Position numbers and translations under genes: made by a program. The notes beneath the pieces are model-generated. The model was not told the DNA's origin, did not search any database, and saw nothing but the letters and a program-made list of their open reading frames with translations. This document shows positions 36,612-45,842 of a DNA stretch of 64,000 nt, piece after piece. Origin of the DNA: Opitutaceae bacterium (lineage in GTDB: Bacteria; Verrucomicrobiota; Verrucomicrobiia; Opitutales; Opitutaceae); contig JAUYAK010000010.1 in assembly GCA_030693515.1 (NCBI GenBank), positions 62,001 to 126,000 of the forward strand. Direction: 5' to 3'. Numbering within the stretch: the first letter of the stretch is position 1; every line of letters begins with the position of its first letter.

Positions 36612-37121
36612 CTACTTTTTATCCAACCGGCTCCGCAAGAAACTCAGCACATCCTGAAATTTGGCCCGGTTTTTCTCGTCGGCCGCGACGAGGTTCTCGT
36701 GCGCCTCGAGCACGAGCCGCGCTCCCGCCAGCTCATCGGGTCGCTTCGTCTCAAGCACCATCGCACCACCCGCCGCCGGCAAGGCGGCCTCGGGCGGCGC
36801 GATCGTAAGCAGCCGGTGGAGGCCGAGACCGCGCATGAGTTCGACGTGGCGCGGGCTCGCACGCGCGACCACGAGGCTGCCCGCCGGGCCGAACTTTCTC
36901 AGCGTGATGGCGGCACCCGCGAGCACCCCGAGAAACGTGCTGTCCATCGCGGCGCAGTCCTGCAAATCGAGCACGAAGCGCCGCCGGCCCTCGGCCGTCA
37001 TCGCCGCGATGAAGTCGCGCAGTCCGCCGCAATTTTGAAACGATCCCCGGCCCTCAATGCGAATCAGCACCGGATCCGAACGAGGATCGACGAGATAGGC
37101 GGACTTGGTCGGATCGGACAT
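36612..37121 (-). CDS. STAS-domain anti-sigma factor antagonist-like protein
   Basis: 169 aa, SpoIIAA-like. The STAS fold covers residues 17-110: PVLIRIEGRGSFQNCGGLRDFI, RRFVLDLQDCAAMDSTFLGVLAGAAITLRKF, where Ser61 in AMDSTFLG is the expected phosphorylation site. A C-terminal tail of about 50 residues (ELAGARLVLEAHENLVAADEKNRAKFQDVL) is unusual for the smallest members. It is downstream of aconitase on the same strand, separated by a palindrome. No partner kinase or sigma factor is nearby. Confidence 0.88.
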   Translation of the reverse strand: MSDPTKSAYLVDPRSDPVLIRIEGRGSFQNCGGLRDFIAAMTAEGRRRFVLDLQDCAAMDSTFLGVLAGAAITLRKFGPAGSLVVARASPRHVELMRGLGLHRLLTIAPPEAALPAAGGAMVLETKRPDELAGARLVLEAHENLVAADEKNRAKFQDVLSFLRSRLDKK

Positions 37122-37130
37122 GGCTGAGAA

Positions 37131-37196
37131 GCAGGAGACGGCGGACAGGCGATGGTGAACTGAGGGTTAACGCATCGCCTGCCCGCAGTCTCCTGC
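37131..37196. repeat. Palindromic element between the aconitase and STAS genes
   Basis: Arms 37131-37154 (GCAGGAGACGGC..AGGCGATG) and 37173-37196 pair at 22 of 24 positions. The AGGCGATG/CATCGCCT and CTCCTGC parts resemble the GTAGGAGC family. Confidence 0.8.
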
Positions 37197-37206
37197 AAAA
37201 ACTCGG

Positions 37207-40047
37207 TCAGCTGCGGGCCACGATCTGGCGCAGCACGTAGGGTAAAATCCCGCCGTGCTGGTAGTAGTCAATTTCGATGGGCGTATCGATGCGGCAGCGC
37301 ACCGGCACGTTTTCGACCGCGCCGTCCTTGCGCGTGATCTTCAGCGTGAGGTCCTGTTGCGGCTTGATCGAGGCGTCGAGGCCGACGACGTCGTAGGTCT
37401 CGGTGCCGTCGAGCTTCAGGGTCTGCGCGGTCGTGCCTTCCTTGAACTGGAGCGGCAGCACGCCCATGCCGACGAGGTTGGAGCGATGGATGCGCTCGAA
37501 GCTCTGCGCGACGACGACTTTCACGCCGAGGAGAGTGGTGCCCTTGGCGGCCCAGTCACGCGAGGAACCGGTGCCGTATTCCTGGCCGGCGAGGACGATC
37601 AGCGGCGTCTTGGCCGCGATGTGCTTCGCCGAGGCGTCGTAGATCGACATCTCTTCGCCCGTGGGCTGGTAGATGGTGTTGCCGCCCTCTTTGCCGCCGA
37701 GCATCAGGTTCTTGATGCGGACATTGGCAAAGGTGCCGCGCGTCATGATACGGTCGTTGCCGCGACGCGAGCCGTAGCTGTTGAAGTCCTCAAACGCGAC
37801 GCCGCTATCGACGAGGAACTTGCCCGCGGGCGAGCTCTTCTTGATCGCGCCGGCCGGCGAGATGTGATCGGTCGTGACCGAATCGCCGAAGAGGCCGAGC
37901 ACCCGCGCGCCGGTGATGGGCTTGATGGCGCCAGGCGTCAGCGAGAAGTCCGTGAAGAACGGCGGCTCCTGGATGTAGGTGGACTGGGCGTCGAACTGGT
38001 AAACATTGCCCGTGGTCGAGGGAATCTCGTTCCACTTGGGATTCTGGGCGGCAAAATCCTTGTAGAGCCGGCGGAAGACTTCGGGCTTGAGGGCGGCCTG
38101 CATCTGGTCGCGGACTTCCTGCAAGGTGGGCCAGATGTCCTTCAGCATCACCGGCCGGCCATCCTTGCCCATGCCGATCGGGTCGGTGGTGAGGTCGAGG
38201 TCGGCGCGACCCGCGAGGGCAAAGGCGACGACCAGCGGGGGCGACATGAGGAAGTTCGCCTTGATGTTCTGATGCACGCGCGCCTCGAAATTCCGGTTGC
38301 CGGAGAGGACCGAGGCCGCGATGAGATCGTTTTTTAAGATCGCATCCTCGATCGGGGCCGACAGCGGGCCGGAGTTGCCGATGCAGGTCGTGCAGCCGTA
38401 GCCGACGGTCTGGAACCCGAGCTGATCGAGATAGGGCGTGAGACCGGTCTTGTTGAGGTAGTCGGTGACGACGCGCGAGCCCGGGGCCAGCGACGACTTC
38501 ACGGCGGGGTTCACCTTGAGGCCTTTTTCGACGGCCTTCTTGGCGAGCAGCCCCGCGGCGAGCATGACGCTCGGGTTGGAGGTGTTCGTGCAGCTCGTGA
38601 TCGCGGCGATGAGCACGGAGCCGTGGCCGATCTCGGTCTCGCCTTTCATCGCCGGGCCGTCGGCGAGAGTGTTCGGCGTGGGGCGGTTGTTCGCCATTTC
38701 CATCTCGGTCTGGACATTCGTGTTGCCGGCTTTCGCCCGGACCACGCTGACCGGCTCCTGGCTGCCGCCGCCACTCACCGGATGGTGGTTGTCGACGACC
38801 TTGACGCGGAGCCCGTAATCTTCGGCTTTCTTGCCGAAGCCCGACTCGGCGACCGGTCGCGAGAAGGTCGCGATAAACTCCCGCTTCAGGTTCGGGAGCT
38901 CGATGCGATCCTGCGGACGCTTGGGTCCGGCGACGCTCGGGACGACGCTCGCGAGATCGAGCGCGAGGTCCTGCGAATAGTCGATCTGGCCCTGCTGCGG
39001 GATGCCCCAGAGGCCCTGCGCCTTGTAGTAAGCCTCGTAGAGGGCGACGTGCTCGTCGTCGCGCCCGGTGGCGCGGAGGTAGTTGGTGCACTCGGCGTCG
39101 ATGGGGAAGAAGCCCATCGTCGCGCCGTCTTCCGGCGCCATGTGGGCGATGGGGGCGCGGTCTACGCCCGGCAGGGCCGCGGCGCCGGGGCCGTAAAACT
39201 CCACGAATTTCCCGACGACCTTCGCCTTGCGCAGCATCTGGGTGAGCGTGAGCGCGAGGTCCGTGGCCGTGACACCTTCGCGCAACGCCCCGGTGAGGTG
39301 GACGCCGACCACATCAGGCGTGAGGAAGTAAACCGGCTGACCAAGCATGCCGGCTTCGGCTTCGATGCCGCCGACGCCCCAGCCCACGATGCCGAGGCCG
39401 TTGATCATCGTCGTGTGCGAATCGGTGCCGACGAGGGTGTCGGGGTAAAAGACGCCGTCCTTGTCGCTGAGCACGCCCTTGGCGAGATACTCGAGGTTGA
39501 CCTGGTGCACGATGCCAATGCCCGGCGGCACGACCTTGAACGTGTCGAAGGCCTGCATGCCCCACTTCAGGAACTGATAGCGCTCACGGTTGCGCGAGAA
39601 CTCGAGTTCGAGGTTCTTCGCCATCGCCTCGGCGGAGCCGGCGAAGTCCACCTGCACCGAATGATCCACCACGAGATCGACGGGCACGAGCGGCTCGATG
39701 ATCTTCGGGTTTTTGCCCATGCGCGCGACGGCGGAGCGCATCGCGGCGAGGTCCACGAGCAGCGGCACGCCGGTGAAATCCTGCAGCACGATGCGCGCGA
39801 CGACGAACGGAATCTCCTCCGTGCGCGGCGCCTTGGCCCCCCACCCCGCGAGATCGCGGATGGCGCCCTCGGCCACGCGCTTGCCGTCGCAGTTGCGCAG
39901 CAGCGACTCGAGCACGAGCCGGATCGAGACCGGCAGGCGCGAGACCTTGAAGCCGGCCTTTTCCAGCGCGGGCAGCGAGTAGAACTTGTGCGCCGCGCCG
40001 TTGGCGGAAAACGACTGCAGCGTATTGAACGGATTCGGGAGACTCAC
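37207..40047 (-). CDS. acnA: Aconitate hydratase (AcnA/IRP1 type)
   Basis: TCA-cycle isomerase of citrate/isocitrate with a [4Fe-4S] cluster, 946 aa as usual for AcnA. Marker regions: [120 protein letters not shown] and [15 protein letters not shown], which provide the three cluster cysteines. The C-terminal swivel domain has [22 protein letters not shown] and [16 protein letters not shown]. Upstream 40048-40125 is AT-rich. Confidence 0.97.
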   Translation of the reverse strand: MSLPNPFNTLQSFSANGAAHKFYSLPALEKAGFKVSRLPVSIRLVLESLLRNCDGKRVAEGAIRDLAGWGAKAPRTEEIPFVVARIVLQDFTGVPLLVDLAAMRSAVARMGKNPKIIEPLVPVDLVVDHSVQVDFAGSAEAMAKNLELEFSRNRERYQFLKWGMQAFDTFKVVPPGIGIVHQVNLEYLAKGVLSDKDGVFYPDTLVGTDSHTTMINGLGIVGWGVGGIEAEAGMLGQPVYFLTPDVVGVHLTGALREGVTATDLALTLTQMLRKAKVVGKFVEFYGPGAAALPGVDRAPIAHMAPEDGATMGFFPIDAECTNYLRATGRDDEHVALYEAYYKAQGLWGIPQQGQIDYSQDLALDLASVVPSVAGPKRPQDRIELPNLKREFIATFSRPVAESGFGKKAEDYGLRVKVVDNHHPVSGGGSQEPVSVVRAKAGNTNVQTEMEMANNRPTPNTLADGPAMKGETEIGHGSVLIAAITSCTNTSNPSVMLAAGLLAKKAVEKGLKVNPAVKSSLAPGSRVVTDYLNKTGLTPYLDQLGFQTVGYGCTTCIGNSGPLSAPIEDAILKNDLIAASVLSGNRNFEARVHQNIKANFLMSPPLVVAFALAGRADLDLTTDPIGMGKDGRPVMLKDIWPTLQEVRDQMQAALKPEVFRRLYKDFAAQNPKWNEIPSTTGNVYQFDAQSTYIQEPPFFTDFSLTPGAIKPITGARVLGLFGDSVTTDHISPAGAIKKSSPAGKFLVDSGVAFEDFNSYGSRRGNDRIMTRGTFANVRIKNLMLGGKEGGNTIYQPTGEEMSIYDASAKHIAAKTPLIVLAGQEYGTGSSRDWAAKGTTLLGVKVVVAQSFERIHRSNLVGMGVLPLQFKEGTTAQTLKLDGTETYDVVGLDASIKPQQDLTLKITRKDGAVENVPVRCRIDTPIEIDYYQHGGILPYVLRQIVARS

Positions 40048-40125
40048 GTGATTTTCGATTTCAGATTTTTGATTCCAGTTTAAAAAAAGACCGGCGAATC
40101 GCGCGTCGATCCGCCCGTCGAAAAC

Positions 40126-40599
40126 TTACTTGGCCAGCGCCGCTTTCAGCGCTGCGAAATTTGGCAGCTCCTTGGGCGTCGGCGTCTGCTCGGCGTATTT
40201 CACCACGCCATCCGTGCCGATGACGAAGGCCGCGCGCGCCGCCGACTCATACATGCCTGCGAGCGTGGGAAACACGACGCCATAGGCCTTGATCACGGTC
40301 TTGTTCAGATCGCTGAGCAGCGTGATCTCGATTTTGTTTTGCTTCGCCCACGCCTCCTGCGCGAACGGACTGTCGACGCTGATGCCATAGACCGTCGCCC
40401 CGAGCTTCTCGTATTCGGCGAGACCGCTGCTTTGATCGCACATCTCCAGGGTGCAATTACCGCTGAAAGCCGCTGGGAAAAATAGCAGCACGGTCTGGTG
40501 CTTGCCGAAATTGTCGCTCAGCTTCACATCCTTGGGGCCGTCGGCGGTCCTGGTCTTCAGGGTGAAATCGGGGGCTGTGGAACCAACGGCGATGGGCAT
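40126..40599 (-). CDS. Peroxiredoxin (AhpC/TSA, PrxQ/AhpE-like)
   Basis: Thiol peroxidase of 157 aa. The peroxidatic Cys49 and candidate resolving Cys54 lie in FFPAAFSGNCTLEMCDQ (residues 40-56), the CTxxMC spacing of PrxQ/BCP-like enzymes. Opening APDFTLKTR and later VYGISVDSPFAQEAWAKQNKI and FPTLAGMYESAARAAFVIGTDG fit the family. Divergent from tyrS over 229 nt, in which I see no gene and which must contain both promoters. Confidence 0.92.
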   Translation of the reverse strand: MPIAVGSTAPDFTLKTRTADGPKDVKLSDNFGKHQTVLLFFPAAFSGNCTLEMCDQSSGLAEYEKLGATVYGISVDSPFAQEAWAKQNKIEITLLSDLNKTVIKAYGVVFPTLAGMYESAARAAFVIGTDGVVKYAEQTPTPKELPNFAALKAALAK

Positions 40600-40828
40600 G
40601 GGAAGAAGGGAGCGTGGATTGGATTAACCCGCGCGCCAGCGGGCGCACGGAGAGGAAAGACGACGTTGAGCCGCGCCATGGGCCGCCGCAAATGGTTTTT
40701 CGGCGCAGCGTCGGGCTAACAGCGCGATTTCTATTTTTCTCCCCTGCGCCATTAGCGCCACGCATTGCGCTGCGCACAAACACTCTTGCACGGCCGCCCC
40801 TGCGCCGCGTTGATTCGCCGCTCCCGCA

Positions 40829-42106
40829 ATGACGATCCTCGACGACCTCCGCTGGCGCGGCCTCCTCGCCGACTGCACCGACCTTGATGCGCTCACGCAG
40901 CGCCTCGTCCAAGGCCCCGTCACGCTCTATTGCGGCTTCGATCCCACGGGCGACTCCCTCCACGTTGGGCATCTCGTGCCCCAGCTCACGCTGCGCCGCT
41001 TTCAGCTCGCGGGCCACCACGCGATCACCCTCGCCGGTGGCGCCACCGGCATGATCGGCGATCCCGGCGGGAAATCCGCCGAGCGCAACCTCCTCACGCG
41101 CGAGCAGCTCGCCCACAATTTCTGCTGCATCAAGGCCCAGCTTGAGCGGCTGCTCGATTTTGCCGCTCCCGGTAATCCCGCCCGGATCGTGAACAACGCC
41201 GACTGGACCGCCCCCATCGGGGTGCTCGATTTCCTGCGCGACGTGGGAAAGCACTTTTCCCTCAGCAGCATGATCGCCAAGGACAGCGTGAAGTCGCGTC
41301 TGGGCAGCGAGGCTGGCATCAGTTTCACCGAGTTCAGCTACCAGCTGCTTCAAGCGAACGATTTCTGCCACCTGCGGCAGACGATGAACTGCGAACTCCA
41401 AATCGGCGGCACCGAGCAATGGGGCAATATCACCGCCGGCACCGATCTCATACGGAAAAAACTCGGCGTGCCGGCGTGGGGCTGGACGTTTCCGCTCATC
41501 ACCAAGGCCGACGGCACCAAGTTCGGCAAGACCGAGGGCGGCGCCGTGTGGCTCGATCCCAAAAAGACCAGCCCCTACAAGTTCTACCAGTTCTTCGTGA
41601 ACACCGAGGATGCCAAGGTGAGCGAATACCTGCGCAAATTCACCTTCCTCCCCCGCGCCGAGATCGAGGACCTTGAGGCGAAGCATGCGGCCAACCCCGG
41701 CGCCCGCGAGGCGCACAAGGCGCTCGCCCGCGCCGTGACCGAACTCGTGCATGGCGCCGATGCCCTCGCCGCCGCGCTGAAGGCGAGCGAGATCCTTTTC
41801 GGCGGTTTGCTCGACGGCGTGACGGAGGAAATCTTCCGCGATGTCGTCGGTGAAGTGCCAACCAAGGACCTCGAGGCGGCGAAGCTCGCAACTCCCGGCA
41901 CCGCGCTCACCGACCTGCTCGTCCACGCCGGCCTGTGCCCCTCGAAAGGCCAGGCGCGAAAAGACATCGAAGGCGGCGGCATCTACCTGAACAACGTCCG
42001 CATCGCCGAAGCCGCTCGTGCCGTCACCACGGCCGACCTGCTCTTCGGCCAGCATCTCCTCCTGCGCAAGGGCAAGCGGACGTATGCCGTCATCCGAGTG
42101 ACCTGA
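40829..42106 (+). CDS. tyrS: Tyrosyl-tRNA synthetase
   Basis: Class Ic aminoacyl-tRNA synthetase, 425 aa, TyrRS type 1. CGFDPTGDSLHVGHLVPQLTLRRF carries the HIGH motif as HVGH. GGATGMIGDPGGKSAERNLL, YQLLQANDF and GGTEQWGNITAGTDLIRK line the tyrosine pocket. The KMSKS loop is KFGKTEGGAVW. A C-terminal S4 RNA-binding domain (TDLLVHAGLCPSKGQARKDIEGGGIYLNNVRI) follows. Its stop codon is part of a small inverted repeat shared with the convergent ligase gene. Confidence 0.97.
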   Translation: MTILDDLRWRGLLADCTDLDALTQRLVQGPVTLYCGFDPTGDSLHVGHLVPQLTLRRFQLAGHHAITLAGGATGMIGDPGGKSAERNLLTREQLAHNFCCIKAQLERLLDFAAPGNPARIVNNADWTAPIGVLDFLRDVGKHFSLSSMIAKDSVKSRLGSEAGISFTEFSYQLLQANDFCHLRQTMNCELQIGGTEQWGNITAGTDLIRKKLGVPAWGWTFPLITKADGTKFGKTEGGAVWLDPKKTSPYKFYQFFVNTEDAKVSEYLRKFTFLPRAEIEDLEAKHAANPGAREAHKALARAVTELVHGADALAAALKASEILFGGLLDGVTEEIFRDVVGEVPTKDLEAAKLATPGTALTDLLVHAGLCPSKGQARKDIEGGGIYLNNVRIAEAARAVTTADLLFGQHLLLRKGKRTYAVIRVT

Positions 42107-42124
42107 GCGGCGCGACCGCGCTCA
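42104..42124. repeat. Inverted repeat spanning both stop codons of convergent tyrS and ligase genes
   Basis: TGAGCG..CGCTCA: the left arm contains the TGA of tyrS (42104-42106) and the right arm contains the TGA of the minus-strand ligase (42122-42124). No T-tract. It could be a compact bidirectional hairpin or chance. Confidence 0.4.
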
Positions 42125-43375
42125 GCCGACGATTTTCCAGCGCCGAGATTTGAACTCGGACACCGGCAGCGTGCCCGCCGGCACGCGTTCGACGGCGATG
42201 CGCAGCTGGAACGCCGCGCGCAAGTGAGCCGCCAGCTCGGCGGTCGGATCAGATTTCTCGTCGAGGGGTTCGTAGCGCAGCCGCACCTCCGGCAAGGTGG
42301 ACCGGCGATCGATTTCGACCTGGTATTCATGCACCCGGCCAAACGTCGCCAGCGCGGCATCGACTGCCGCCGGGTAGAGGTTCACGCCACGCACGATCAC
42401 CATGTCGTCCACGCGGCCGAGGATGCCCCCGGCGAGGGCAAACGCGCCCTCGGGTTCGCCGGGCAATGCGACCGGAAGCACGAGATCCCCGGTGCGGTAA
42501 CGGAAAACCGGGCACGCTGCGCGGCCCAGCGTGGTGAGGACCAGTTCGCCGGTCGCACCGGAGGCGGCGGGCGTGTGGGCGCCGGGCACGAGCACCTCGG
42601 CGAAATAGCGGTCGTGCATGATGCGCAGGTGCGCCGGATCATCCGGGGTGCCGTAGGAGACCGGGCCCACCTCGGTCATGCCGTGGTGATCGACGATGCA
42701 CGCGCCGGGCCAGCCGCGCTCCAAGCGCGCGCGAATCTCCGGCACGCTGCCGCCGGGTTCGCCGGCGACCATCACCAGTTCCACGCCTGCGGCCGAGAGG
42801 TCGAGCGACTCCTGCCGCGCGACCTCGGCCAGCCGGAGCGCATAGGTGGGCGTGCAACAGAGGATGCGCGGCCGCCGCGCGAGGAGGAAACGGAGCCGCT
42901 CCACCGAGCCCATGCCGCCCGCGGAGATCGTGCGCAATCCGAGCTGCTGGCCCGAATCAAATGCACTCCAAAACCCGAGGAACGGCCCGAATGAAAACGC
43001 GAAGAACACCGAGTCCCCTGCTCTCGCCCCGGCGTGCCGCCAGATCATCTTCCAGTTTTCCAAAATCCACTGCCAGCTCTCGGCGTTGTCGAGCCAGGCG
43101 ATCGGCCGGCCGCCCGTGCCGCTCGTCTGGTGGTAGCGCGTGTAGCGCTCGGCCGGATAGGTGAGCGTCGTCCCGAAGGGCGGATGCTCGGCTTGATCGC
43201 GCACGAACTCGGCTTTGATCGTGAATGGCATGCGCGCGGCGAAGTCCTCGAGCGAGGCGAAACCGCCGAGCCCGCCCGCGGCGGCGAGCCGCGGGCGATA
43301 GAAGGCGTTGCTCGGGGCGACCTCGGCGACGAGGCGGTTGAGCGCCGCGAGTTGCGTATGCGCCAGCGCCGCCAT
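42122..43375 (-). CDS. Phenylacetate-CoA-ligase-like adenylating enzyme
   Basis: ANL-superfamily enzyme that activates a carboxylic acid, probably aromatic, as AMP or CoA ester. The start ATG at 43375 gives 417 aa. The phosphate loop YHQTSGTGGRPIAW is near residue 84. CCTPTYALRLAEVARQ, VMVAGEPGGSVPEIRARLE, DHHGMTEVGPVSYG, FRYRTGDLVLP and GRVDDMVIVRGVNLYPAAVDAAL are conserved. It is last of the same-strand run that includes a chorismate-lyase-like and a halogenase-like gene, so 4-hydroxybenzoate is a plausible substrate (inference). Confidence 0.85.
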   Translation of the reverse strand: MAALAHTQLAALNRLVAEVAPSNAFYRPRLAAAGGLGGFASLEDFAARMPFTIKAEFVRDQAEHPPFGTTLTYPAERYTRYHQTSGTGGRPIAWLDNAESWQWILENWKMIWRHAGARAGDSVFFAFSFGPFLGFWSAFDSGQQLGLRTISAGGMGSVERLRFLLARRPRILCCTPTYALRLAEVARQESLDLSAAGVELVMVAGEPGGSVPEIRARLERGWPGACIVDHHGMTEVGPVSYGTPDDPAHLRIMHDRYFAEVLVPGAHTPAASGATGELVLTTLGRAACPVFRYRTGDLVLPVALPGEPEGAFALAGGILGRVDDMVIVRGVNLYPAAVDAALATFGRVHEYQVEIDRRSTLPEVRLRYEPLDEKSDPTAELAAHLRAAFQLRIAVERVPAGTLPVSEFKSRRWKIVG

Positions 43376-43380
43376 GTCGC

Positions 43381-43911
43381 TCAATGCGGCCCGGGCGCCG
43401 TCGGCGCGATGGCAGCCGGCACGGCCTTGGCGGTCTTCGGCGCCGGCGCCGGCTTGTAGTAGCTCACGAGGCAGCCACCGGCCGCGGCCAGAATGATCCC
43501 GGCCCAGAATTGCCAGGCGATGCCGCCCCATCCGTCCTTGGGCGGGTGCATGAGCGTCGCCGCGATCGCATTCACAATCGGGGCGCAGGCGAAGACAATC
43601 GCCATCACGACGGTCGGCGTGCCCTTGGCGCCAAACGCGAGCAAAATGCCAAACGCGCCGACCGCACCGAGCGCACCCGCGAAGAGCGACAGCCACACCC
43701 CTTTGGCGGGGAAGCTGAAGTCGGCGCCGTTGATCTTCAGCACTGCGAGCGGCGCGAGGACGGCGATGATGAAGTAGGCCACGCCGACGAGGAGGAATGC
43801 CTTGTAGCGGCCGTTGATGGGATCGCCCATGGCCATCTGGCCGCTGTGGAGATAGACCCCATAGAGACCCCAGGTCGCGACGGTGAGGAAGGCGTAGAAG
43901 AGCCAGTTCAT
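43381..43911 (-). CDS. EamA/DMT-type small membrane protein
   Basis: 176 aa inner-membrane protein with five predicted transmembrane helices (NWLFYAFLTVATWGLYGVYL; FLLVGVAYFIIAVLAPLAVL; GVWLSLFAGALGAVGAFGILLAFG; TVVMAIVFACAPIVNAIAATLM; WQFWAGIILAAAGGCLVSYY). This equals one EamA half plus one helix. The Ala/Pro-rich tail is cytoplasmic or periplasmic. It ends 5 nt before the ligase start, so the two are co-translated. Possibly a flippase/exporter for the locus product. Confidence 0.8.
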   Translation of the reverse strand: MNWLFYAFLTVATWGLYGVYLHSGQMAMGDPINGRYKAFLLVGVAYFIIAVLAPLAVLKINGADFSFPAKGVWLSLFAGALGAVGAFGILLAFGAKGTPTVVMAIVFACAPIVNAIAATLMHPPKDGWGGIAWQFWAGIILAAAGGCLVSYYKPAPAPKTAKAVPAAIAPTAPGPH

Positions 43912-43978
43912 AGTAGGATAAAAGATGGGTCTGGGATTTGGGAGTTAGAGCCTGGGAGATCGAAGTTTGGAATTTTTA

Positions 43979-44052
43979 ACCACGGATTTCACGAATGAAC
44001 ACGGATAAAGGCGGCCAAAAAACAATCGGTATTCGTCCGTGAAATCCGTGGT
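43979..44052. repeat. Palindromic ACCACGGATTTCAC element
   Basis: Arms 43979-43992 (ACCACGGATTTCAC) and 44039-44052 pair perfectly, with ACGGATAAAGGC..ATTCGTCCGT in between. It lies between the thioesterase stop and the EamA-like gene start, within an otherwise tight operon. Confidence 0.82.
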
Positions 44053-44056
44053 CAAT

Positions 44057-44512
44057 TCAGGGCTTCCCCGACATCGCGGCTTCGAGTTTCGCCCGCAGCG
44101 CGGGCGGGATCGGGGTCTTGCGGATCTCGCGCGTCGCGGTGTCGATCTCGACGTGGATGATGCCAAACGATCCTGTGGCGAGCACGGGGCGTTCGGGGGC
44201 GTCGGCGGCGAGGATGGCGAAGGTGTAGCTGAGGCTCGTGGTGCGCAGCTCGGTGAGGCGGAGGCCGATCTCGAGCGTTTCCTGAAACCGCGCCGGCCGG
44301 AGATATTTGCAACTGACCTCGATGCGCGGCCACCCGGCATGCCGCGCGCCCTCGGAGGTGTGGATGCTGAAGCCGAGCGAGCGGAAGAACGCATGCTCCG
44401 CCGCCTCCACGTAGCGGAAGAAATTCGCGAAATGCACGATGCCCGCGAGGTCGGTGTCGGCGAACTCGACGAGGCGGCGGTGGCGAAAATGAAAAGGGGC
44501 GGCGGCTTCCAT
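44057..44512 (-). CDS. Hotdog-fold acyl-CoA/acyl thioesterase (4HBT/YbgC-like)
   Basis: 151 aa. VEFADTDLAGIVHFANFFRYVEAAEHAFFRSLGFS holds the catalytic Asp of the YbgC/4-hydroxybenzoyl-CoA thioesterase family (motif DTDLAGIVHFANF, residues 19-31). EVSCKYLRPARFQETLEIGLRLTEL follows. It would release a free acid from a CoA or ACP thioester in the cytoplasm. It starts 12 nt after the GT4 gene on the same strand, within the biosynthetic run. Confidence 0.9.
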   Translation of the reverse strand: MEAAAPFHFRHRRLVEFADTDLAGIVHFANFFRYVEAAEHAFFRSLGFSIHTSEGARHAGWPRIEVSCKYLRPARFQETLEIGLRLTELRTTSLSYTFAILAADAPERPVLATGSFGIIHVEIDTATREIRKTPIPPALRAKLEAAMSGKP

Positions 44513-44524
44513 GCAGGTTTCCCT

Positions 44525-45820
44525 TCAGGCGGGGGCGAGGTGCGCCGTGGCCCGGAGAAAATCCGCCGCCATCGTCGGGGCGGAAAAACATTTTTCAACG
44601 CCCAATCGGCCCGCGCGGCCGAGCGCCTCGCGGCGCGGCGCATCGGCCAGCAGATCGCGCCAGGCGGCGGCAAGCGCGGCGGCATCACGCGGCGGCACGC
44701 ACACGCCCCCGCCCGTGGCGGCGACGATCTCCGGGAAGGCCGCGGAATCCGGCTGCACCACCGGCACGCCGCAGGCCATCGCCTCGACCACGTAGAGGCC
44801 GAACGCCTCGGGATAGGCCGTGGGCACGGAAAAAAGCGTGAGCCCGCGGAGGAACGTGATCTTCTGCTCGCGGGTGACGTTGGGCAGCCATGTGGCGCGG
44901 TCAGCGAGGCCGGCGGCGGCGAGGCGCTGCTGCTGCTGGGCAATAAAGGTCTCGTCCCCAGCCGTGGCTGCGCCCGCGATGCGCAAGCGCGTGGTGCGGT
45001 CGCCTCGATCGCGGGCGAGGATGATGAAAGCCTCGATCAACAGATCGAGGCCCTTGTCCCGGCACATCCGTGCGAGGTAGCCGATGGCGGGCGGGTTCGG
45101 CGCTGCGTCGGCGGCCGTGTAGCCGTCGAGCCGGATGCCATTGGGCACCACCGCGAGCGAGCCCGCCGCCAGACCGAGGCGCGGCGCCATGTAGCCGGCG
45201 TAGAACCGAGTTGGGGCGATGAGCAAATCGGCGGCGGGCAGGCGACGCTTGAGCGCGGCCCAAGCCTCCGTGCGGTAGGGTTCGGGCAGCCCGTCGAGAA
45301 ACGTGTCTTCGCCTTGGAAAAACACCGCGACCGGCGCATTCAGCCGGCGCTTGAGCTCATCGGTGAAGCCCGCGAGCAACGCGTTCGACAGGCACACAAG
45401 ATCGGGCTGCGCGACGGTGGTGAGCCACTCCAGGAGCTTGTCGAGTTCGCGGCGAAACGGGCCCGTGTCCACGTTGAGCATGTCGAGCATCATCTCGCCG
45501 TGCGTGCGCGCGGAGGTCATGTGGCTGTGGCGCGCCGCCCACTTGAGCAGGCCGGTGGAGTTGAGTAGTCGGTGCAGCCAGACCGGCGTGCGGCGGAAGA
45601 TCGCGAGGCGGCGCTGGAGGTAAACGTTGATGCCACCGAAGAAGACCGGGACGTCTTTCGAGTTGTCGAGCGTCGTCTCGTCGAGGATGAGCGGCAGATA
45701 CATCGGCGCGATCGTGACGTCGTGCCCGAGGTGGTGCAGCTCGCGCGCGAGGGCGTTGTCGCGCATGCAGGCGCCGCAGTAGTAGCTGCCGGTGCCTGCG
45801 GTGAGAAAGACGATCTTCAT
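44525..45820 (-). CDS. Glycosyltransferase family 4
   Basis: GT-B enzyme, 431 aa from ATG 45820 (MKIVFLTAGTGSYYCGACMRDNALARELHHLGHDVTI). The N-terminal domain carries the acceptor-side motif CGACMRDN. The C-terminal donor domain has VVPNGIRLDGY, IGYLARMCRDKGLDLLIEAFIIL, LRIAGAAT, WLPNVTREQKITFLRGLTLFSVPTAYPEAFGLYVVEAMACGVPVVQPDSAAFPEI with the EAFG.Y.vEAMA motif. Sugar donor and acceptor unknown. 22 nt downstream of the halogenase-like gene; thioesterase follows after 12 nt. Confidence 0.92.
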   Translation of the reverse strand: MKIVFLTAGTGSYYCGACMRDNALARELHHLGHDVTIAPMYLPLILDETTLDNSKDVPVFFGGINVYLQRRLAIFRRTPVWLHRLLNSTGLLKWAARHSHMTSARTHGEMMLDMLNVDTGPFRRELDKLLEWLTTVAQPDLVCLSNALLAGFTDELKRRLNAPVAVFFQGEDTFLDGLPEPYRTEAWAALKRRLPAADLLIAPTRFYAGYMAPRLGLAAGSLAVVPNGIRLDGYTAADAAPNPPAIGYLARMCRDKGLDLLIEAFIILARDRGDRTTRLRIAGAATAGDETFIAQQQQRLAAAGLADRATWLPNVTREQKITFLRGLTLFSVPTAYPEAFGLYVVEAMACGVPVVQPDSAAFPEIVAATGGGVCVPPRDAAALAAAWRDLLADAPRREALGRAGRLGVEKCFSAPTMAADFLRATAHLAPA

Positions 45821-45842
45821 GCGCGCCGGAACGTCAGGGGGT

